Source of the DNA: Aquincola tertiaricarbonis
Lineage (GTDB): Bacteria; Pseudomonadota; Gammaproteobacteria; Burkholderiales; Burkholderiaceae_C
DNA: 64,000 nucleotides
Reading direction: 5' to 3'
Assembly: GCF_000969605.1 (NCBI RefSeq)
Contig: NZ_JZUE01000003.1
Location: forward strand, 1-64,000
In this document: piece after piece, positions 46,278 through 55,464 of the stretch
Position numbering within the stretch: the stretch's first letter is position 1
Layout of the letters: each line of letters begins with the position of its first letter
The notes under the pieces: model-generated
Told to the model about the DNA's origin: nothing
Databases searched by the model: none
The model's input: only the letters and a program-made list of their open reading frames with translations
Translations under genes and position numbers: made by a program

Positions 46278-48173
46278 ATGACCACTACGCTGCTCCAAAC
46301 CATCGAAAGCCCGGCCGACCTGCGCCGGTTGCCCCGCACCAGCCTGCACACGCTGGCCCGAGAACTGCGCGAGTGCGTGCTGCAGAACGTGAGCAGCACC
46401 GGCGGCCACCTGTCGAGCAACCTCGGCACCGTGGAGCTCACCATCGCGCTGCACTACGTCTTCAACACGCCGAACGACCGGCTGGTGTGGGACGTGGGCC
46501 ACCAGACCTACCCGCACAAGATCCTCACCGGCCGGCGCGACCGCATGAGCACGCTGCGGCAGCTGGGCGGCATCAGCGGCTTTCCGCGGCGCGACGAGAG
46601 CGAGTACGACAACTTCGGCACCGCGCACTCGTCCACCTCCATCTCGGCCGCGCTGGGCATGGCCATGGCCGCCAAGCTCAAGGGCGAGGACCGCAAGGCG
46701 GTGGCGGTGATCGGCGACGGCGCGATGACCGCCGGCATGGCCTTCGAGGCGCTGAACAACGCGGGCGTGGCCCATGCCGGCATGCTGGCCGACATGCTGG
46801 TGGTGCTGAACGACAACGACATGTCGATCAGCCCGCCGGTGGGCGCGCTCAACAAGTACCTGGCGCGGCTGATGAGCGGCAAGTTCTACAGCGCCGCGCG
46901 CGAAGGCGCCAAGAGCGTGCTGAAGAACGCGCCCAGCCTGTTCGAGCTGGCACGTCGCTTCGAGGAACATGCCAAGGGCATGGTGGTGCCCGGCACCATC
47001 TTCGAGGAATTCGGCTTCACCTACGTCGGCCCGATCGACGGCCACGACCTGGACGCGCTGATCCCCACGCTGGAGAACCTGCGCGACAAGAAGGGCCCGC
47101 AGTTCCTGCACGTGGTGACCAAGAAGGGCTATGGCTACAAGCTGGCCGAGGCCGACCCGATCCTGTACCACGGCCCCGGCAAGTTCGACCCCGCCAAGGG
47201 CCTGCCCAAGCCGGGCGCGCCGGCCAAGCCGTCGTTCATGCACATCTTCGGCCAGTGGCTGTGCGACATGGCCGCGGCCGACCAGCGCCTGGTGGCCATC
47301 ACGCCGGCCATGCTCGAGGGCTCGGGCATGGTGGAGTTCCAGAAGCGCTTCCCGCAGCGCTGCCATGACGTGGGCATCGCCGAGCAGCATGCGGTGACCT
47401 TTGCGGCCGGCCTGGCCTGCGAGGGGCTGAAGCCGGTGGTGGCGATCTATTCCACCTTCCTGCAGCGGGCCTACGACCAGCTGATCCACGACGTCGCGAT
47501 CCAGAACCTGCCGGTGGTGTTCGCGCTCGACCGCGCCGGCCTGGTGGGCGCCGACGGTGCCACCCATGCGGGCGCCTACGACATCGCCTTCCTGCGCTGC
47601 ATACCGAACATGGCGGTGCTGACGCCGGCCGACGAGAACGAATGCCGCAAGGCACTCACCACGGCCTTCCGCCGCGACCACCCGGTGGCCGTGCGGTACC
47701 CGCGCGGCACCGGTGCCGGCGTGGCGACGGACGCCGGCCTGCCCGACTTCGAATGGGGCAAGGGCGAGGTTCGCCGCACCGGCCAGCGCATCGCGATCCT
47801 GGCCTTCGGCACGCTGCTGTACCCGGCCCTGGCGGCCGCCGAGAAGCTGGACGCCACCGTGGCCAACATGCGCTTCGCCAAGCCGCTGGACACGGCGCTG
47901 GTGGCCGAACTGGCCCGCACGCACGATGCCATCGTCACCGTGGAAGACGGCTGCGTGATGGGCGGCGCCGGCTCCGCGGTGATGGAAGCGCTGCAGGCTG
48001 CGGGCCTGTCCAATCCGGTGCTGTCGCTGGGCCTGCCCGACGACTTCATCGAGCATGGCGACCCGGCCAAGCTGATGGCGATGATCGGCCTGGACGCGGC
48101 CGGCATCGAGCAGTCCATCCGCAAGCGCTTCGGCGGCAAGCCCGCGCTGGTGGTGGCCGCCTCGGCCGGCTGA
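46278..48173 (+). CDS. dxs: 1-deoxy-D-xylulose-5-phosphate synthase
   Basis: A 631-residue thiamine-diphosphate enzyme joining pyruvate and glyceraldehyde-3-phosphate, the first step of the MEP isoprenoid pathway. The ThDP motif [18 protein letters not shown] is split as [13 protein letters not shown] and LNDNDMSIS. The catalytic glutamate is in [15 protein letters not shown], and substrate residues in [13 protein letters not shown] and [11 protein letters not shown] are conserved. ATG at 46278 gives the standard length (E. coli 620). It follows ispA by 22 bases. Confidence 0.96.
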   Translation: MTTTLLQTIESPADLRRLPRTSLHTLARELRECVLQNVSSTGGHLSSNLGTVELTIALHYVFNTPNDRLVWDVGHQTYPHKILTGRRDRMSTLRQLGGISGFPRRDESEYDNFGTAHSSTSISAALGMAMAAKLKGEDRKAVAVIGDGAMTAGMAFEALNNAGVAHAGMLADMLVVLNDNDMSISPPVGALNKYLARLMSGKFYSAAREGAKSVLKNAPSLFELARRFEEHAKGMVVPGTIFEEFGFTYVGPIDGHDLDALIPTLENLRDKKGPQFLHVVTKKGYGYKLAEADPILYHGPGKFDPAKGLPKPGAPAKPSFMHIFGQWLCDMAAADQRLVAITPAMLEGSGMVEFQKRFPQRCHDVGIAEQHAVTFAAGLACEGLKPVVAIYSTFLQRAYDQLIHDVAIQNLPVVFALDRAGLVGADGATHAGAYDIAFLRCIPNMAVLTPADENECRKALTTAFRRDHPVAVRYPRGTGAGVATDAGLPDFEWGKGEVRRTGQRIAILAFGTLLYPALAAAEKLDATVANMRFAKPLDTALVAELARTHDAIVTVEDGCVMGGAGSAVMEALQAAGLSNPVLSLGLPDDFIEHGDPAKLMAMIGLDAAGIEQSIRKRFGGKPALVVAASAG

Positions 48174-48179
48174 CGCGCC

Positions 48180-48740
48180 GTGCGCAGTACCCCACTTCCA
48201 CCCCAGGGCCTTCCGCCTCAAGGACTGCGGCCCACGCAGGCGCAGATCCTCAAGCACCTGCGCCGCTCCAACGAAGTGGCGCAGCGCGCGGTGGCCCTGG
48301 GCCATCACCCGTTCGGCGCGGTGCTGGTGGGCCCCGACCAGGAAACCGTGCTGCTGGAGCAGTGCAACATCGACACGGTCAACCACGCCGAGAGCACGCT
48401 GGCCCGCGTGGCGGCCACCAACTTCACGCCCGAGTTCCTGTGGGGCTGCACGCTGTACACCGCAGTGGAGCCCTGCTGCATGTGCGCGGGCACGGCCTAC
48501 TGGGCCAACATCGGCCGCATCGTCTTCGGCATGACCGAGGAGCAGCTGCTGGAGGCCACCGGCAGCCACGAAGAAAACCCGACGATGAGCGTGCCCTCGC
48601 GCTACGTGTTCGACCACTGCCAGAAGCCGGTGGACCTGATCGGCCCGGTGTCCGAGATCGCCGCCGAGACGGTGGCGATGCAGCAGGCGTTCTGGGCCCA
48701 GCGGAAGACCCGCCCGCCGGGCCGCCCCAAGGGCGGGTGA
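48180..48740 (+). CDS. nucleoside/base deaminase (CMP/dCMP-type zinc-binding family)
   Basis: A 186-residue deaminase of the TadA/guanine-deaminase superfamily. Zinc ligands and the proton-shuttle Glu are present: NHAESTLARVA (His-Ala-Glu) and TAVEPCCMCAGTAYW (Pro-Cys-x-x-Cys). The C-terminal part (EENPTMSVPSRYVFDHC) is longer than TadA and resembles the nucleoside deaminases of unknown substrate found after dxs in Burkholderiales. Start is GTG at 48180, 6 bases after dxs, so it is likely the last gene of the isoprenoid operon, without an obvious pathway link. Confidence 0.82.
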   Translation: MRSTPLPPQGLPPQGLRPTQAQILKHLRRSNEVAQRAVALGHHPFGAVLVGPDQETVLLEQCNIDTVNHAESTLARVAATNFTPEFLWGCTLYTAVEPCCMCAGTAYWANIGRIVFGMTEEQLLEATGSHEENPTMSVPSRYVFDHCQKPVDLIGPVSEIAAETVAMQQAFWAQRKTRPPGRPKGG

Positions 48741-48780
48741 TCCCCCTTGGGGGGGCGCGAGCGCAGCGAGCTTGGGGGCC
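48740..48780. repeat. GC-rich intergenic repeat between deaminase and DUF1841 genes
   Basis: A CCCCC tract (48742-48746) faces two GGGGG tracts (48749-48755 and 48774-48778), separated by GCGCGAGCGCAGCGAGC. The core GCGCAGCG is shared with the element at 8226-8286. It lies between convergent genes and may serve as a terminator-like hairpin; there is no T-tract. Confidence 0.5.
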
Positions 48781-48782
48781 GG

Positions 48783-49217
48783 CTAACGGCGCGTGGCGCG
48801 TTGGCGCACGCACTCCAGGTAGCCCTGGCCGTCGGGCGGCAGGCCGCTGCGCTGGGAGGCCCAGATCATCTCGCCCAGGCATTCCATCATCTGGTGCTGC
48901 GCCTCGTGTGCCGAGCCCAGCTTGGCCGCCAGCAGCCCGAAGGCCTGCTTGATGCCGGTGGGCTGGTCGATGGCCACCTGCTCGCTGATCGACAGGTGCA
49001 TGCTCAGGTGCAGGAAGGGATTAGTGCGGCCCTCTTCCACCGTGTAGCTGGCGGCCAGCGCGGCTTCCAGGTCCGACAGGTCGCCGTGGTACTCGGGATG
49101 CGCGTCGATCCAGGGCGCGGCCACCGCCTCCATCGGCACCAGCGGCATGCCCTCGCGCTGCTTGCGCAGCACCTCGCAGAAGAAGCGGCGGACGTCGTGT
49201 TGGCTGGGCTGGAACAT
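48783..49217 (-). CDS. DUF1841 family protein
   Basis: A 144-residue soluble protein matching the DUF1841 pattern: opening MFQPSQHDVRRFFCEVLRK, the motif HPEYHGDLSDLEAAL, and NPFLHLSMHLSISEQV. The C-terminal segment is HxxMExLGEMIWxSQRxG (HQMMECLGEMIWASQRSG). No signal or membrane segment. The family has no established function; the HPEYH and HLSMHLSI histidines could bind metal but this is speculation. Divergent from the GMC oxidoreductase gene. Confidence 0.87.
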   Translation of the reverse strand: MFQPSQHDVRRFFCEVLRKQREGMPLVPMEAVAAPWIDAHPEYHGDLSDLEAALAASYTVEEGRTNPFLHLSMHLSISEQVAIDQPTGIKQAFGLLAAKLGSAHEAQHQMMECLGEMIWASQRSGLPPDGQGYLECVRQRATRR

Positions 49218-49355
49218 GGCCTGGATTGTCGCGCGCGCGGACGGCCCGGGTGGCCGTGGTGGCTTGCGGCCGCGTCGTCCGCCCGCCAGCGCCTAACATG
49301 CACCCGCCGGGCCTCGCTGCGCCGGGCAGTACAAGAACAGCGGAGACGACAGGCC

Positions 49356-51089
49356 ATGCCCGAGGCACTCTACGACCACGTCATCGTCGGCGGCGGCACC
49401 GCCGGCTGCCTGCTGGCCAACCGGCTCAGCGCCGATCCGCGGCGGCGGGTGCTGCTGCTGGAGGCCGGGCCGGCCGACAACTACCACTGGATCCACATCC
49501 CGGTGGGCTACCTCTACTGCATCGGCAACCCACGCACCGACTGGCTCTACCAAACCGATGCCGACGCCGGCCTCAACGGCCGCCAGCTGCGCTACCCGCG
49601 GGGCCGCACGCTGGGCGGCTGCAGCAGCATCAACGGCATGATCTACATGCGCGGCCAGTCGCGCGACTACGACGGCTGGGCCGCCGCCACCGGCAGCGAT
49701 GCCTGGGCCTGGCGCAACACGCTGCCCTACTTCCTGCTGCACGAGGACCACCATGGTGGCGCCGACGCGCTGCACGGCGCCGCGGGCACGATGCCGGCGG
49801 TGCTGCGCGGCCAGGCGCAAGGCGCGCGCGACGATGCCTACCTGCAGTCGCTGCGGGCGCGTGGCGCCGGCGGCGAATGGCGGGTGGAGCGGCAGCGGCT
49901 GCGCTGGGACATCCTCGACGCATTCGCCCGCGCGGCGGAGCAGGCCGGCATCGCGCCCACGCCCGACTTCAACCGCGGCAGCAACGAAGGCGTGGGCTAC
50001 TTCGAGGTGAACCAGCGCGCCGGCTGGCGCTGGAACACCGCCAAGGCCTTCCTGCGGCCAGCGAAGGAGCGGCCCAACCTGTCCATACAAGTGGGTGCGC
50101 AGGTGCAGCGCCTGGTGCTGCAGGCCGATGGCGACGGCACCATGCGCTGCACAGGCCTGAGGTTCTGGAACGGGCGCGAATCGGTGACGGTGAAGGCCCG
50201 GCACGAGGTGATCCTTAGCGCCGGCAGCATCGGCACGCCGCAGATCCTGCAGCTCTCGGGCATCGGCCCGGGCGCGTGGCTGGCCCAGCATGGCGTGAAC
50301 GTGCTGCATGCGCTGCCGGGCGTGGGCGAGAACCTGCAGGACCACCTGCAGATCCGCGCGGTGTTCAAGGTGCAGAAGGTGAGCACGCTCAACGTGCTGG
50401 CCAACAGCCTGCTGGGCAAGGCGCGCATCGGGCTGGAGTACGCGGTCAACCGCAGCGGGCCGATGAGCATGGCGCCCAGCCAGCTCGGCGCCTTCGCCCG
50501 CAGCGATCCGCAGCGCGAGTGGCCCAACCTGCAGTACCACGTGCAGCCGCTGAGCCTGGATGCCTTCGGCGAGCCGCTGCATGGCTTTCCGGCCTTCACC
50601 GCCAGCGTCTGCAACCTCAATCCCACCAGCCGCGGCCGGGTGCGCATCCGCGGCCCGCGCTTCGACGAGGCGCCGTCCATCGCGCCCAACTACCTCAGCA
50701 CCGAGGAGGACCGGCAGGTGGCCGCGCAGTCCTTGCGGCTCACGCGCCGCATCGTCGCGCAGCCGGCGATGGCGCCCTACCAGCCGCAGGAGTGGAAGCC
50801 CGGCACGCAGTACCAGACCGACGATGAACTGGCGCGGCTGGCCGGCGACATCGCCACCACCATCTTCCACCCGGTGGGCACCACGAGGATGGGCCGCGAC
50901 GACGACCCGATGGCGGTGGTGGACGCCCGCTTGCGCGTGCGCGGCGTGCGCGGCCTGCGCGTGGTGGACGCGGGCGTGATGCCCACCATCACCAGCGGCA
51001 ACACCAACTCGCCCACGCTGATGATCGCGGAGCGGGCGGCGCAGTGGATTGCCGAAGAAGCCGTGCGGCACGAGACCCTGACGACGTGA
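49356..51089 (+). CDS. GMC-family FAD-dependent oxidoreductase
   Basis: A 577-residue flavoenzyme of the glucose-methanol-choline family, related by eye to choline/alcohol dehydrogenases. The FAD motif VGGGTAGCLLANRLS opens the protein (residue 11 on). GMC signature 1 (RGRTLGGCSSINGMIYMRG) and signature 2 (SAGSIGTPQILQLSGIGP) are present. The catalytic His is in IFHPVGTTRMG, followed by the Asn in SGNTNSPTLMIAERAA. ATG at 49356 with GGAGACGA ahead. It overlaps the TauE/SafE gene by 4 bases. No signal peptide. Substrate not predictable. Confidence 0.9.
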   Translation: MPEALYDHVIVGGGTAGCLLANRLSADPRRRVLLLEAGPADNYHWIHIPVGYLYCIGNPRTDWLYQTDADAGLNGRQLRYPRGRTLGGCSSINGMIYMRGQSRDYDGWAAATGSDAWAWRNTLPYFLLHEDHHGGADALHGAAGTMPAVLRGQAQGARDDAYLQSLRARGAGGEWRVERQRLRWDILDAFARAAEQAGIAPTPDFNRGSNEGVGYFEVNQRAGWRWNTAKAFLRPAKERPNLSIQVGAQVQRLVLQADGDGTMRCTGLRFWNGRESVTVKARHEVILSAGSIGTPQILQLSGIGPGAWLAQHGVNVLHALPGVGENLQDHLQIRAVFKVQKVSTLNVLANSLLGKARIGLEYAVNRSGPMSMAPSQLGAFARSDPQREWPNLQYHVQPLSLDAFGEPLHGFPAFTASVCNLNPTSRGRVRIRGPRFDEAPSIAPNYLSTEEDRQVAAQSLRLTRRIVAQPAMAPYQPQEWKPGTQYQTDDELARLAGDIATTIFHPVGTTRMGRDDDPMAVVDARLRVRGVRGLRVVDAGVMPTITSGNTNSPTLMIAERAAQWIAEEAVRHETLTT

Positions 51090-51829
51090 TCACCGATCCC
51101 TGGTTCTATGCCGTGGCCGTGCCCGCGGTGCTGTTGATGGGCCTGAGCAAGACCGGCTTCGGCGCCGGCTTCGGTGCGCTGGCGGTGCCGCTGATGGCGC
51201 TGGCCGTGCCGGTGCCGCAGGCCGCGGCCATCATGCTGCCGCTGCTGGCCATCATGGACGGGCTGGGGCTGGCCGCCTTCATCAAGGAGTTCGACCGCAA
51301 GCTGATCAGGCTCATCCTGCCGGCCGGCCTGCTCGGCACGGTGATCGGCACGCTGCTGTTCGGCGTGCTGCCGGCCAAGGTGGTGGCCGGCGTGGTGGGC
51401 GCCATCACGCTGCTGTTCCTGGCGATACGCACGGCCTTTCCGCCGCGGGCCGACGCGCCGCCGCCGCCGCGCTGGCTGGGCTTCGGGCTGGCCACCGTCT
51501 CGGGCTTCACCAGCTTCGTGGCGCATGCGGGCGGGCCGCCGATCAGCTTCTACGTGCTGCCGCTGCGGCTGGAGCCGGTGCGCTTCACCGCGACGATGGC
51601 GGTCTTCTTCGCGGCGGTGAATGCCTCGAAGTGGATCCCCTATGCCTGGCTGGGCCTGATCGACCTGGGCAACCTGGCCACCTCGGCGGCGCTGGCCCCG
51701 CTGGCCCCGGTGGGCGTCTGGGCCGGCGTCAAGCTGGTGCGGCGGGTGTCGCCGCAGCTCTTCTACCGGCTGTTCGCCATCGGCATGCTGCTGACGGGCA
51801 GCAAGCTGCTGTGGGACGGGCTGCGGTAG
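51086..51829 (+). CDS. TauE/SafE-family sulfite/organic-anion exporter
   Basis: A 247-residue membrane protein with about seven to eight helices in two TauE/SafE repeats. The conserved repeat motifs are GLSKTGFGAGFGALAVPLM (residues 17-35) and GFTSFVAHAGGPPISFYVLP (about 144-163). Family members export sulfite, sulfoacetate or other anions. GTG at 51086 overlaps the GMC stop in GTGA, so the two are translationally coupled; the exporter may handle the product of the GMC enzyme. This is inferred from coupling only. Confidence 0.88.
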   Translation: MITDPWFYAVAVPAVLLMGLSKTGFGAGFGALAVPLMALAVPVPQAAAIMLPLLAIMDGLGLAAFIKEFDRKLIRLILPAGLLGTVIGTLLFGVLPAKVVAGVVGAITLLFLAIRTAFPPRADAPPPPRWLGFGLATVSGFTSFVAHAGGPPISFYVLPLRLEPVRFTATMAVFFAAVNASKWIPYAWLGLIDLGNLATSAALAPLAPVGVWAGVKLVRRVSPQLFYRLFAIGMLLTGSKLLWDGLR

Positions 51830-51847
51830 CCGGCCCGGCCGGGCGTT

Positions 51848-53716
51848 TCAGCCCGGGGGCGGCTCCGTGTCGCCGTCGCGGTCGGTGTACCAGCCCCCAT
51901 GCCCGCGCGTCTGCGCGGCCTGCTCCCGCTCGCGCGCCCACAGCTCCATCAGCTGCTGCCGGCCCTGCTTGGTGATGGCGATGAGCTTGGCCTCGTCGCG
52001 GAAGTGCGGGACCATGCGCTCCAGCAGGGCCACGTTGTGCCGGCGGAACAGCATCGCGCGCTGGCGGGCGGCATGCGGCTGCCATCCCATCGCTTCCAGC
52101 GCACTGCGGCCGCTCATCAGCGCGGCGTCCAGCGTCTCGCGTTCGATCAGGGTCACGCCGCGGTCGCGCAGGCCGTAGTAGTGCGTCACGTTGCGGGCGC
52201 GGGCCACGATGGTGAGCTTTGGGAAGTGCTGCCGCACCAGGTCCACCAGCTTCAGGCTCTGGTCCACGTCGTCCAGCGCGATGACGATGACCCGGGCATC
52301 GGCAGCGCCGGCGATGCGCAGCAGGTCCAGCCGCGTGGCATCGCCATAGAAGGCCGGCACGCCGAAGCGGCGCACGGTGTCGATGGCGTCGGCATCATGG
52401 TCCAGCACGGTGGAGGGGATGCCGTTGGCCAGCAGCAGCCGGCCGACGATCTGCCCGTAGCGGCCGAAGCCCGCGATGATGACCGGCGCATGCTGCGGCT
52501 CCTTGAGCTCGCTGGCGGCATCGGCCGGCTGGCGCGGGTTCTGGCGCGCCAGCCGTGGCACCAGCCAGCGGTCGGACAGCACCAGCAGCACCGGCGACAG
52601 CAGCATCGACAGCGCCACCACCGCGGCCAGCAGCGACGACTGCGCGGCGGTGATGACGCCGGCCTGCTGCGCCGTCTGGAACACCACAAAGCCGAACTCG
52701 CCGCCCTGGGCCAGCAGGATGACGAACACCGGCCGCTCGGCCAGCGGAATCGGCATCCAGCGGGCCATGGCCACCAGCACCACGATCTTCAGCAGCAGGA
52801 AGCCCAGCACGATGGCCGCGATGAGGCCGGGCGAATCCAGCAGCACGCGGAAGTCGATGGTCATGCCCACCGCGATGAAGAACAGGCCCAGCAGCAGGCC
52901 CTTGAAGGGCTCGATGTCGGTTTCCAGCTCGCGGCGGTATTCGCTCTCGGCCAGCAGCACGCCGGCGAGGAAGGCGCCCAGCGCCATCGACAGGCCCACC
53001 GCCTGCATCAGCGCGGCGATGGCCACCACCAGCAGCAGCGCGGCGGCGGTGAAGATCTCCGGCGTGCGGCTGCCGGCGATCCAGCGCAGCGCCGGCCGCA
53101 GCAGCAGCCGGCCGCCCAGCACGATGGCGGCGATCACGCCCACGATCTTGGCCGCCTCCAGCCAGCCGTTGTCGTGCTGCGCCGCGTCGCCGAAGGCCAG
53201 CAGCGGCACCAGCGCCAGGATGGGGATGGCCGCGATGTCCTGCAGCAGCGCCACGCTGAGCACGCTGCGGCCGGCGCTGGTGCCCATCAGGTTGCGCTCG
53301 GCCAGCACGCCCAGGCCGATCGCGGTGGATGACAGCGCCAGGCCGAGCCCGCCCACCAGGGCCAGCCGCCAGTCCACGCCCGCGGCCACCGCCACGCCCA
53401 TGAGGGCGGCGGTGGAGCCGAAGGTCTGCACGCTGCCCCAGCCGAAGATGGGCTGGCGCATGGCCCACAGGCGGCGCGGCTCCAGCTCCAGCCCCACCAG
53501 GAACAGCATCAGCACCACGCCGAACTCGGCGAAGTGCAGCATGGCCTGCGGATCGCTCACCAGCCCGGCGCCCGAAGGCCCGATGACGATGCCCGCCGCC
53601 AGGTAGCCGACGATGGAGCCCAGGCCCACGGCCCGCGCCAGCGGCACCGCGATCACCGCCGCGGCCAGGTAGACGAGCGTGGTGCCCAGCCAGGTGCTGC
53701 CGTGTTCCATGCTCAT
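51848..53716 (-). CDS. KefC/KefB-type K+/H+ antiporter with RCK domain
   Basis: A 622-residue CPA2 antiporter. About twelve helices (residues 1-390) include LMLFLVGLELEPRRLW, the core LSSTAIGLGVLAER and the pore-loop region LAQGGEFGFVVFQTA. The NAD-binding RCK domain begins with VIIAGFGRYGQIVGRLL near residue 420. The acidic loop ETDIEPFKGLLLGLFFIAVGM resembles KefC, where it acts with the glutathione-gated regulatory domain. The KefF-like gene overlaps its start by 4 bases, supporting glutathione- or electrophile-controlled potassium efflux. A second ATG two codons later is equally possible. Confidence 0.89.
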   Translation of the reverse strand: MSMEHGSTWLGTTLVYLAAAVIAVPLARAVGLGSIVGYLAAGIVIGPSGAGLVSDPQAMLHFAEFGVVLMLFLVGLELEPRRLWAMRQPIFGWGSVQTFGSTAALMGVAVAAGVDWRLALVGGLGLALSSTAIGLGVLAERNLMGTSAGRSVLSVALLQDIAAIPILALVPLLAFGDAAQHDNGWLEAAKIVGVIAAIVLGGRLLLRPALRWIAGSRTPEIFTAAALLLVVAIAALMQAVGLSMALGAFLAGVLLAESEYRRELETDIEPFKGLLLGLFFIAVGMTIDFRVLLDSPGLIAAIVLGFLLLKIVVLVAMARWMPIPLAERPVFVILLAQGGEFGFVVFQTAQQAGVITAAQSSLLAAVVALSMLLSPVLLVLSDRWLVPRLARQNPRQPADAASELKEPQHAPVIIAGFGRYGQIVGRLLLANGIPSTVLDHDADAIDTVRRFGVPAFYGDATRLDLLRIAGAADARVIVIALDDVDQSLKLVDLVRQHFPKLTIVARARNVTHYYGLRDRGVTLIERETLDAALMSGRSALEAMGWQPHAARQRAMLFRRHNVALLERMVPHFRDEAKLIAITKQGRQQLMELWAREREQAAQTRGHGGWYTDRDGDTEPPPG

Positions 53717-54321
53717 TCAGCCGCGGGGCGGTCGCTGCTGGCCACGGGAATGGTGTGCTCCTCGGTCGGCGACAGGTGCAGCGTCCAGTCCGGGTAGGTG
53801 GCCAGCTTCTTCACATAGGCGGCGGAGAAGGCCTGCAGTTCGGCCTCGGTGGCGCGCTGGGCGCTGTGCAGCACCTTGGGCGGCAGGAAGCGCATGCCGC
53901 ACAGCTCGGCGGTCTGTCGGTAGGGCGGCATGAAGTCGTCGAAGGGATGGCGGTTGTAGCCGGCCTCGCTGTACGCATGCACGCTGCCGCCGGTGGAGGT
54001 GACCAGCCACAGGTCCTTGTCGCGCAGGTGGGTGCCACCGGGCCCGTAGGCCCAGCCGAAGGACAGCACCTCGTCCACCCACAGCTTCATCAGCGCCGGC
54101 ATGCCGTACCAGTGCATCGGGTGCTGCCACACCACCAGGCGGGCGTCGGCCAGCGCGGCCTGCTCGGCCGGCACGTCGATCAGGTAATCGGGGTAAAGCG
54201 CATACAGGTCGCGCACCTCGATGTCGGCCGGGCCAGGGGCCCGCAGCGCCTGCAGCAGGCCGCGATGCACGCGCGAATGTTCAAGGTGGGGATGCGCCAG
54301 CAGGACGAGGGTGGAGGCCAA
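53713..54321 (-). CDS. KefF/KefG-type NAD(P)H oxidoreductase (Kef ancillary protein)
   Basis: A 202-residue flavodoxin-fold quinone oxidoreductase that binds and activates Kef antiporters. The phosphate-binding opening LVLLAHPHLEHSRVH, the diagnostic DLYALYPDYLIDV, VVWQHPMHWYGMPALMKLWVDEV and FGWAYGPGGTHL all match E. coli KefF from memory. The start is TTG at 54321; no ATG is available before the first motif. It ends with ATGA overlap into the antiporter gene, so both are coupled. Divergent from the ParA-like gene across 57 bases. Confidence 0.88.
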   Translation of the reverse strand: MASTLVLLAHPHLEHSRVHRGLLQALRAPGPADIEVRDLYALYPDYLIDVPAEQAALADARLVVWQHPMHWYGMPALMKLWVDEVLSFGWAYGPGGTHLRDKDLWLVTSTGGSVHAYSEAGYNRHPFDDFMPPYRQTAELCGMRFLPPKVLHSAQRATEAELQAFSAAYVKKLATYPDWTLHLSPTEEHTIPVASSDRPAAE

Positions 54322-54355
54322 GGCAGGGACAGCAGGGGAGTCTTCGATACCATAA

Positions 54356-54370
54356 CCTCAAAACGTGAGG
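54356..54370 (+). promoter_or_regulatory. inverted repeat overlapping the parA-like ribosome binding site
   Basis: CCTCA-AAACG-TGAGG is a perfect 5-bp inverted repeat. Its right arm runs directly into GAGGAG, the Shine-Dalgarno of the ParA-like gene, so an RNA hairpin would hide it; as DNA it could be an operator for either divergent gene. Confidence 0.35.
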
Positions 54371-54378
54371 AGTTGACG

Positions 54379-55005
54379 ATGCCGGTGGTCGTGGTCGCGA
54401 ATCCCAAGGGTGGTGCCGGCAAGAGCACCGTGGCCACCAACATCGCAGGCTGGATGGCGCGCCAGGGCCATGCGGTGATGCTGGGCGACGTGGACCGACA
54501 GCAGTCGTCCCGCCACTGGCTGGGCCTGCGGCCGCCGCAGCTGCCGGCCATCCGCGGCTGGGAGGTGCAGCGCGACCACATCGTCAAGCCGCCCAAGGGC
54601 ACCACGCACGTGGTGCTGGACACGCCGGCCGGCCTGCGTGGCAGGCGGCTGGACGAGGTGATGAAAATCGCCGACCTGGTGCTGGTGCCGCTGCAGCCCA
54701 GCCTGTTCGACATCCACGCCACCTATGCCTTCATCCAGGAGCTGCAGCAGCACAAGCGCAGCGATCGGGTGCAGCTGGGCATCGTGGCCAACCGCGTGCG
54801 CGAGCACACGCTGGCGGCCGAGCAGCTGCGGCACTTCCTCGACGAGCTGGGCGTGCCGGTGGTGGCCCAGCTGCGCGACACCCAGAACTACGTGCAGCTG
54901 GCGACCCATGGCCTGACGCTGTGGGACGTGGCCCCGAGCCGCGTGGAACGCGACCTGCCCCAGTGGCAGCCGCTGACGGAATGGATCGAGCAGGCAAGAG
55001 CATGA
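54379..55005 (+). CDS. orphan ParA/MinD-like ATPase
   Basis: A 208-residue deviant Walker ATPase of the ParA family. The deviant Walker A KGGAGKST (residues 11-18) and switch/Walker B elements VDRQQSSRHWL and VVLDTPAGL are present; the usual VDxDPQ reads VDRQQ. Short ParA proteins of this kind position chromosomes, plasmids or protein clusters. No parB, parS-like cluster or chemotaxis gene is adjacent, so its cargo is unknown. ATG 54379 follows GAGGAG by 6 bases. Its stop overlaps the MaoC start in ATGA, an unusual pairing. Confidence 0.86.
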   Translation: MPVVVVANPKGGAGKSTVATNIAGWMARQGHAVMLGDVDRQQSSRHWLGLRPPQLPAIRGWEVQRDHIVKPPKGTTHVVLDTPAGLRGRRLDEVMKIADLVLVPLQPSLFDIHATYAFIQELQQHKRSDRVQLGIVANRVREHTLAAEQLRHFLDELGVPVVAQLRDTQNYVQLATHGLTLWDVAPSRVERDLPQWQPLTEWIEQARA

Positions 55006-55454
55006 AAAAGAGTTACCGCTTCGACGAGCTGCCCGCCTTGGTGGGCCAGGTGCTGGGCACCAGCGACTGGATCACCGTGGACCAGCGCCGCATCGACCTG
55101 TTTGCCGAGGCGACAGAAGACCGCCAGTGGATCCACGTCGATCCGCAGCAGGCGGCCGAAGGCCCGTTCAAGACCACCATCGCGCATGGCTTCCTCACGC
55201 TGAGCCTGCTGCCGGAGTTCGGCGCCACCGCCTTCGAGCTGACCGGCGCGCGCATAGGCGTCAACTACGGCCTGAACCGCGTGCGCTTCACCTCGCCGGT
55301 GCCGGTGGACAGCCGGCTGCGCGGCCATTTCAAGCTGCTGGCCTGCGATGCGATCGAAGGCGGCGTGCAGATCACCTGCGAGGTGACGGTGGAACGCGAG
55401 GGCACGCCCAAGCCTGTCTGCATCGCCGAGTCCTTGGGCCGGCGCTTCGCTTGA
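55002..55454 (+). CDS. MaoC-family (R)-specific enoyl-CoA hydratase-like protein
   Basis: A 150-residue hot-dog-fold hydratase. The hydratase-2 active-site segment FAEATEDRQWIHVD (residues 31-44) has the expected Asp and His, followed by AEGPFKTTIAHGFLTLSLLPEF. Relatives hydrate enoyl-CoA thioesters, including those feeding polyhydroxyalkanoate synthesis. ATG at 55002 overlaps the ParA-like stop by 4 bases. The alpha/beta hydrolase follows after 10 bases, so the three may form one operon. Confidence 0.9.
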   Translation: MKKSYRFDELPALVGQVLGTSDWITVDQRRIDLFAEATEDRQWIHVDPQQAAEGPFKTTIAHGFLTLSLLPEFGATAFELTGARIGVNYGLNRVRFTSPVPVDSRLRGHFKLLACDAIEGGVQITCEVTVEREGTPKPVCIAESLGRRFA

Positions 55455-55464
55455 CAGGCTCCTG

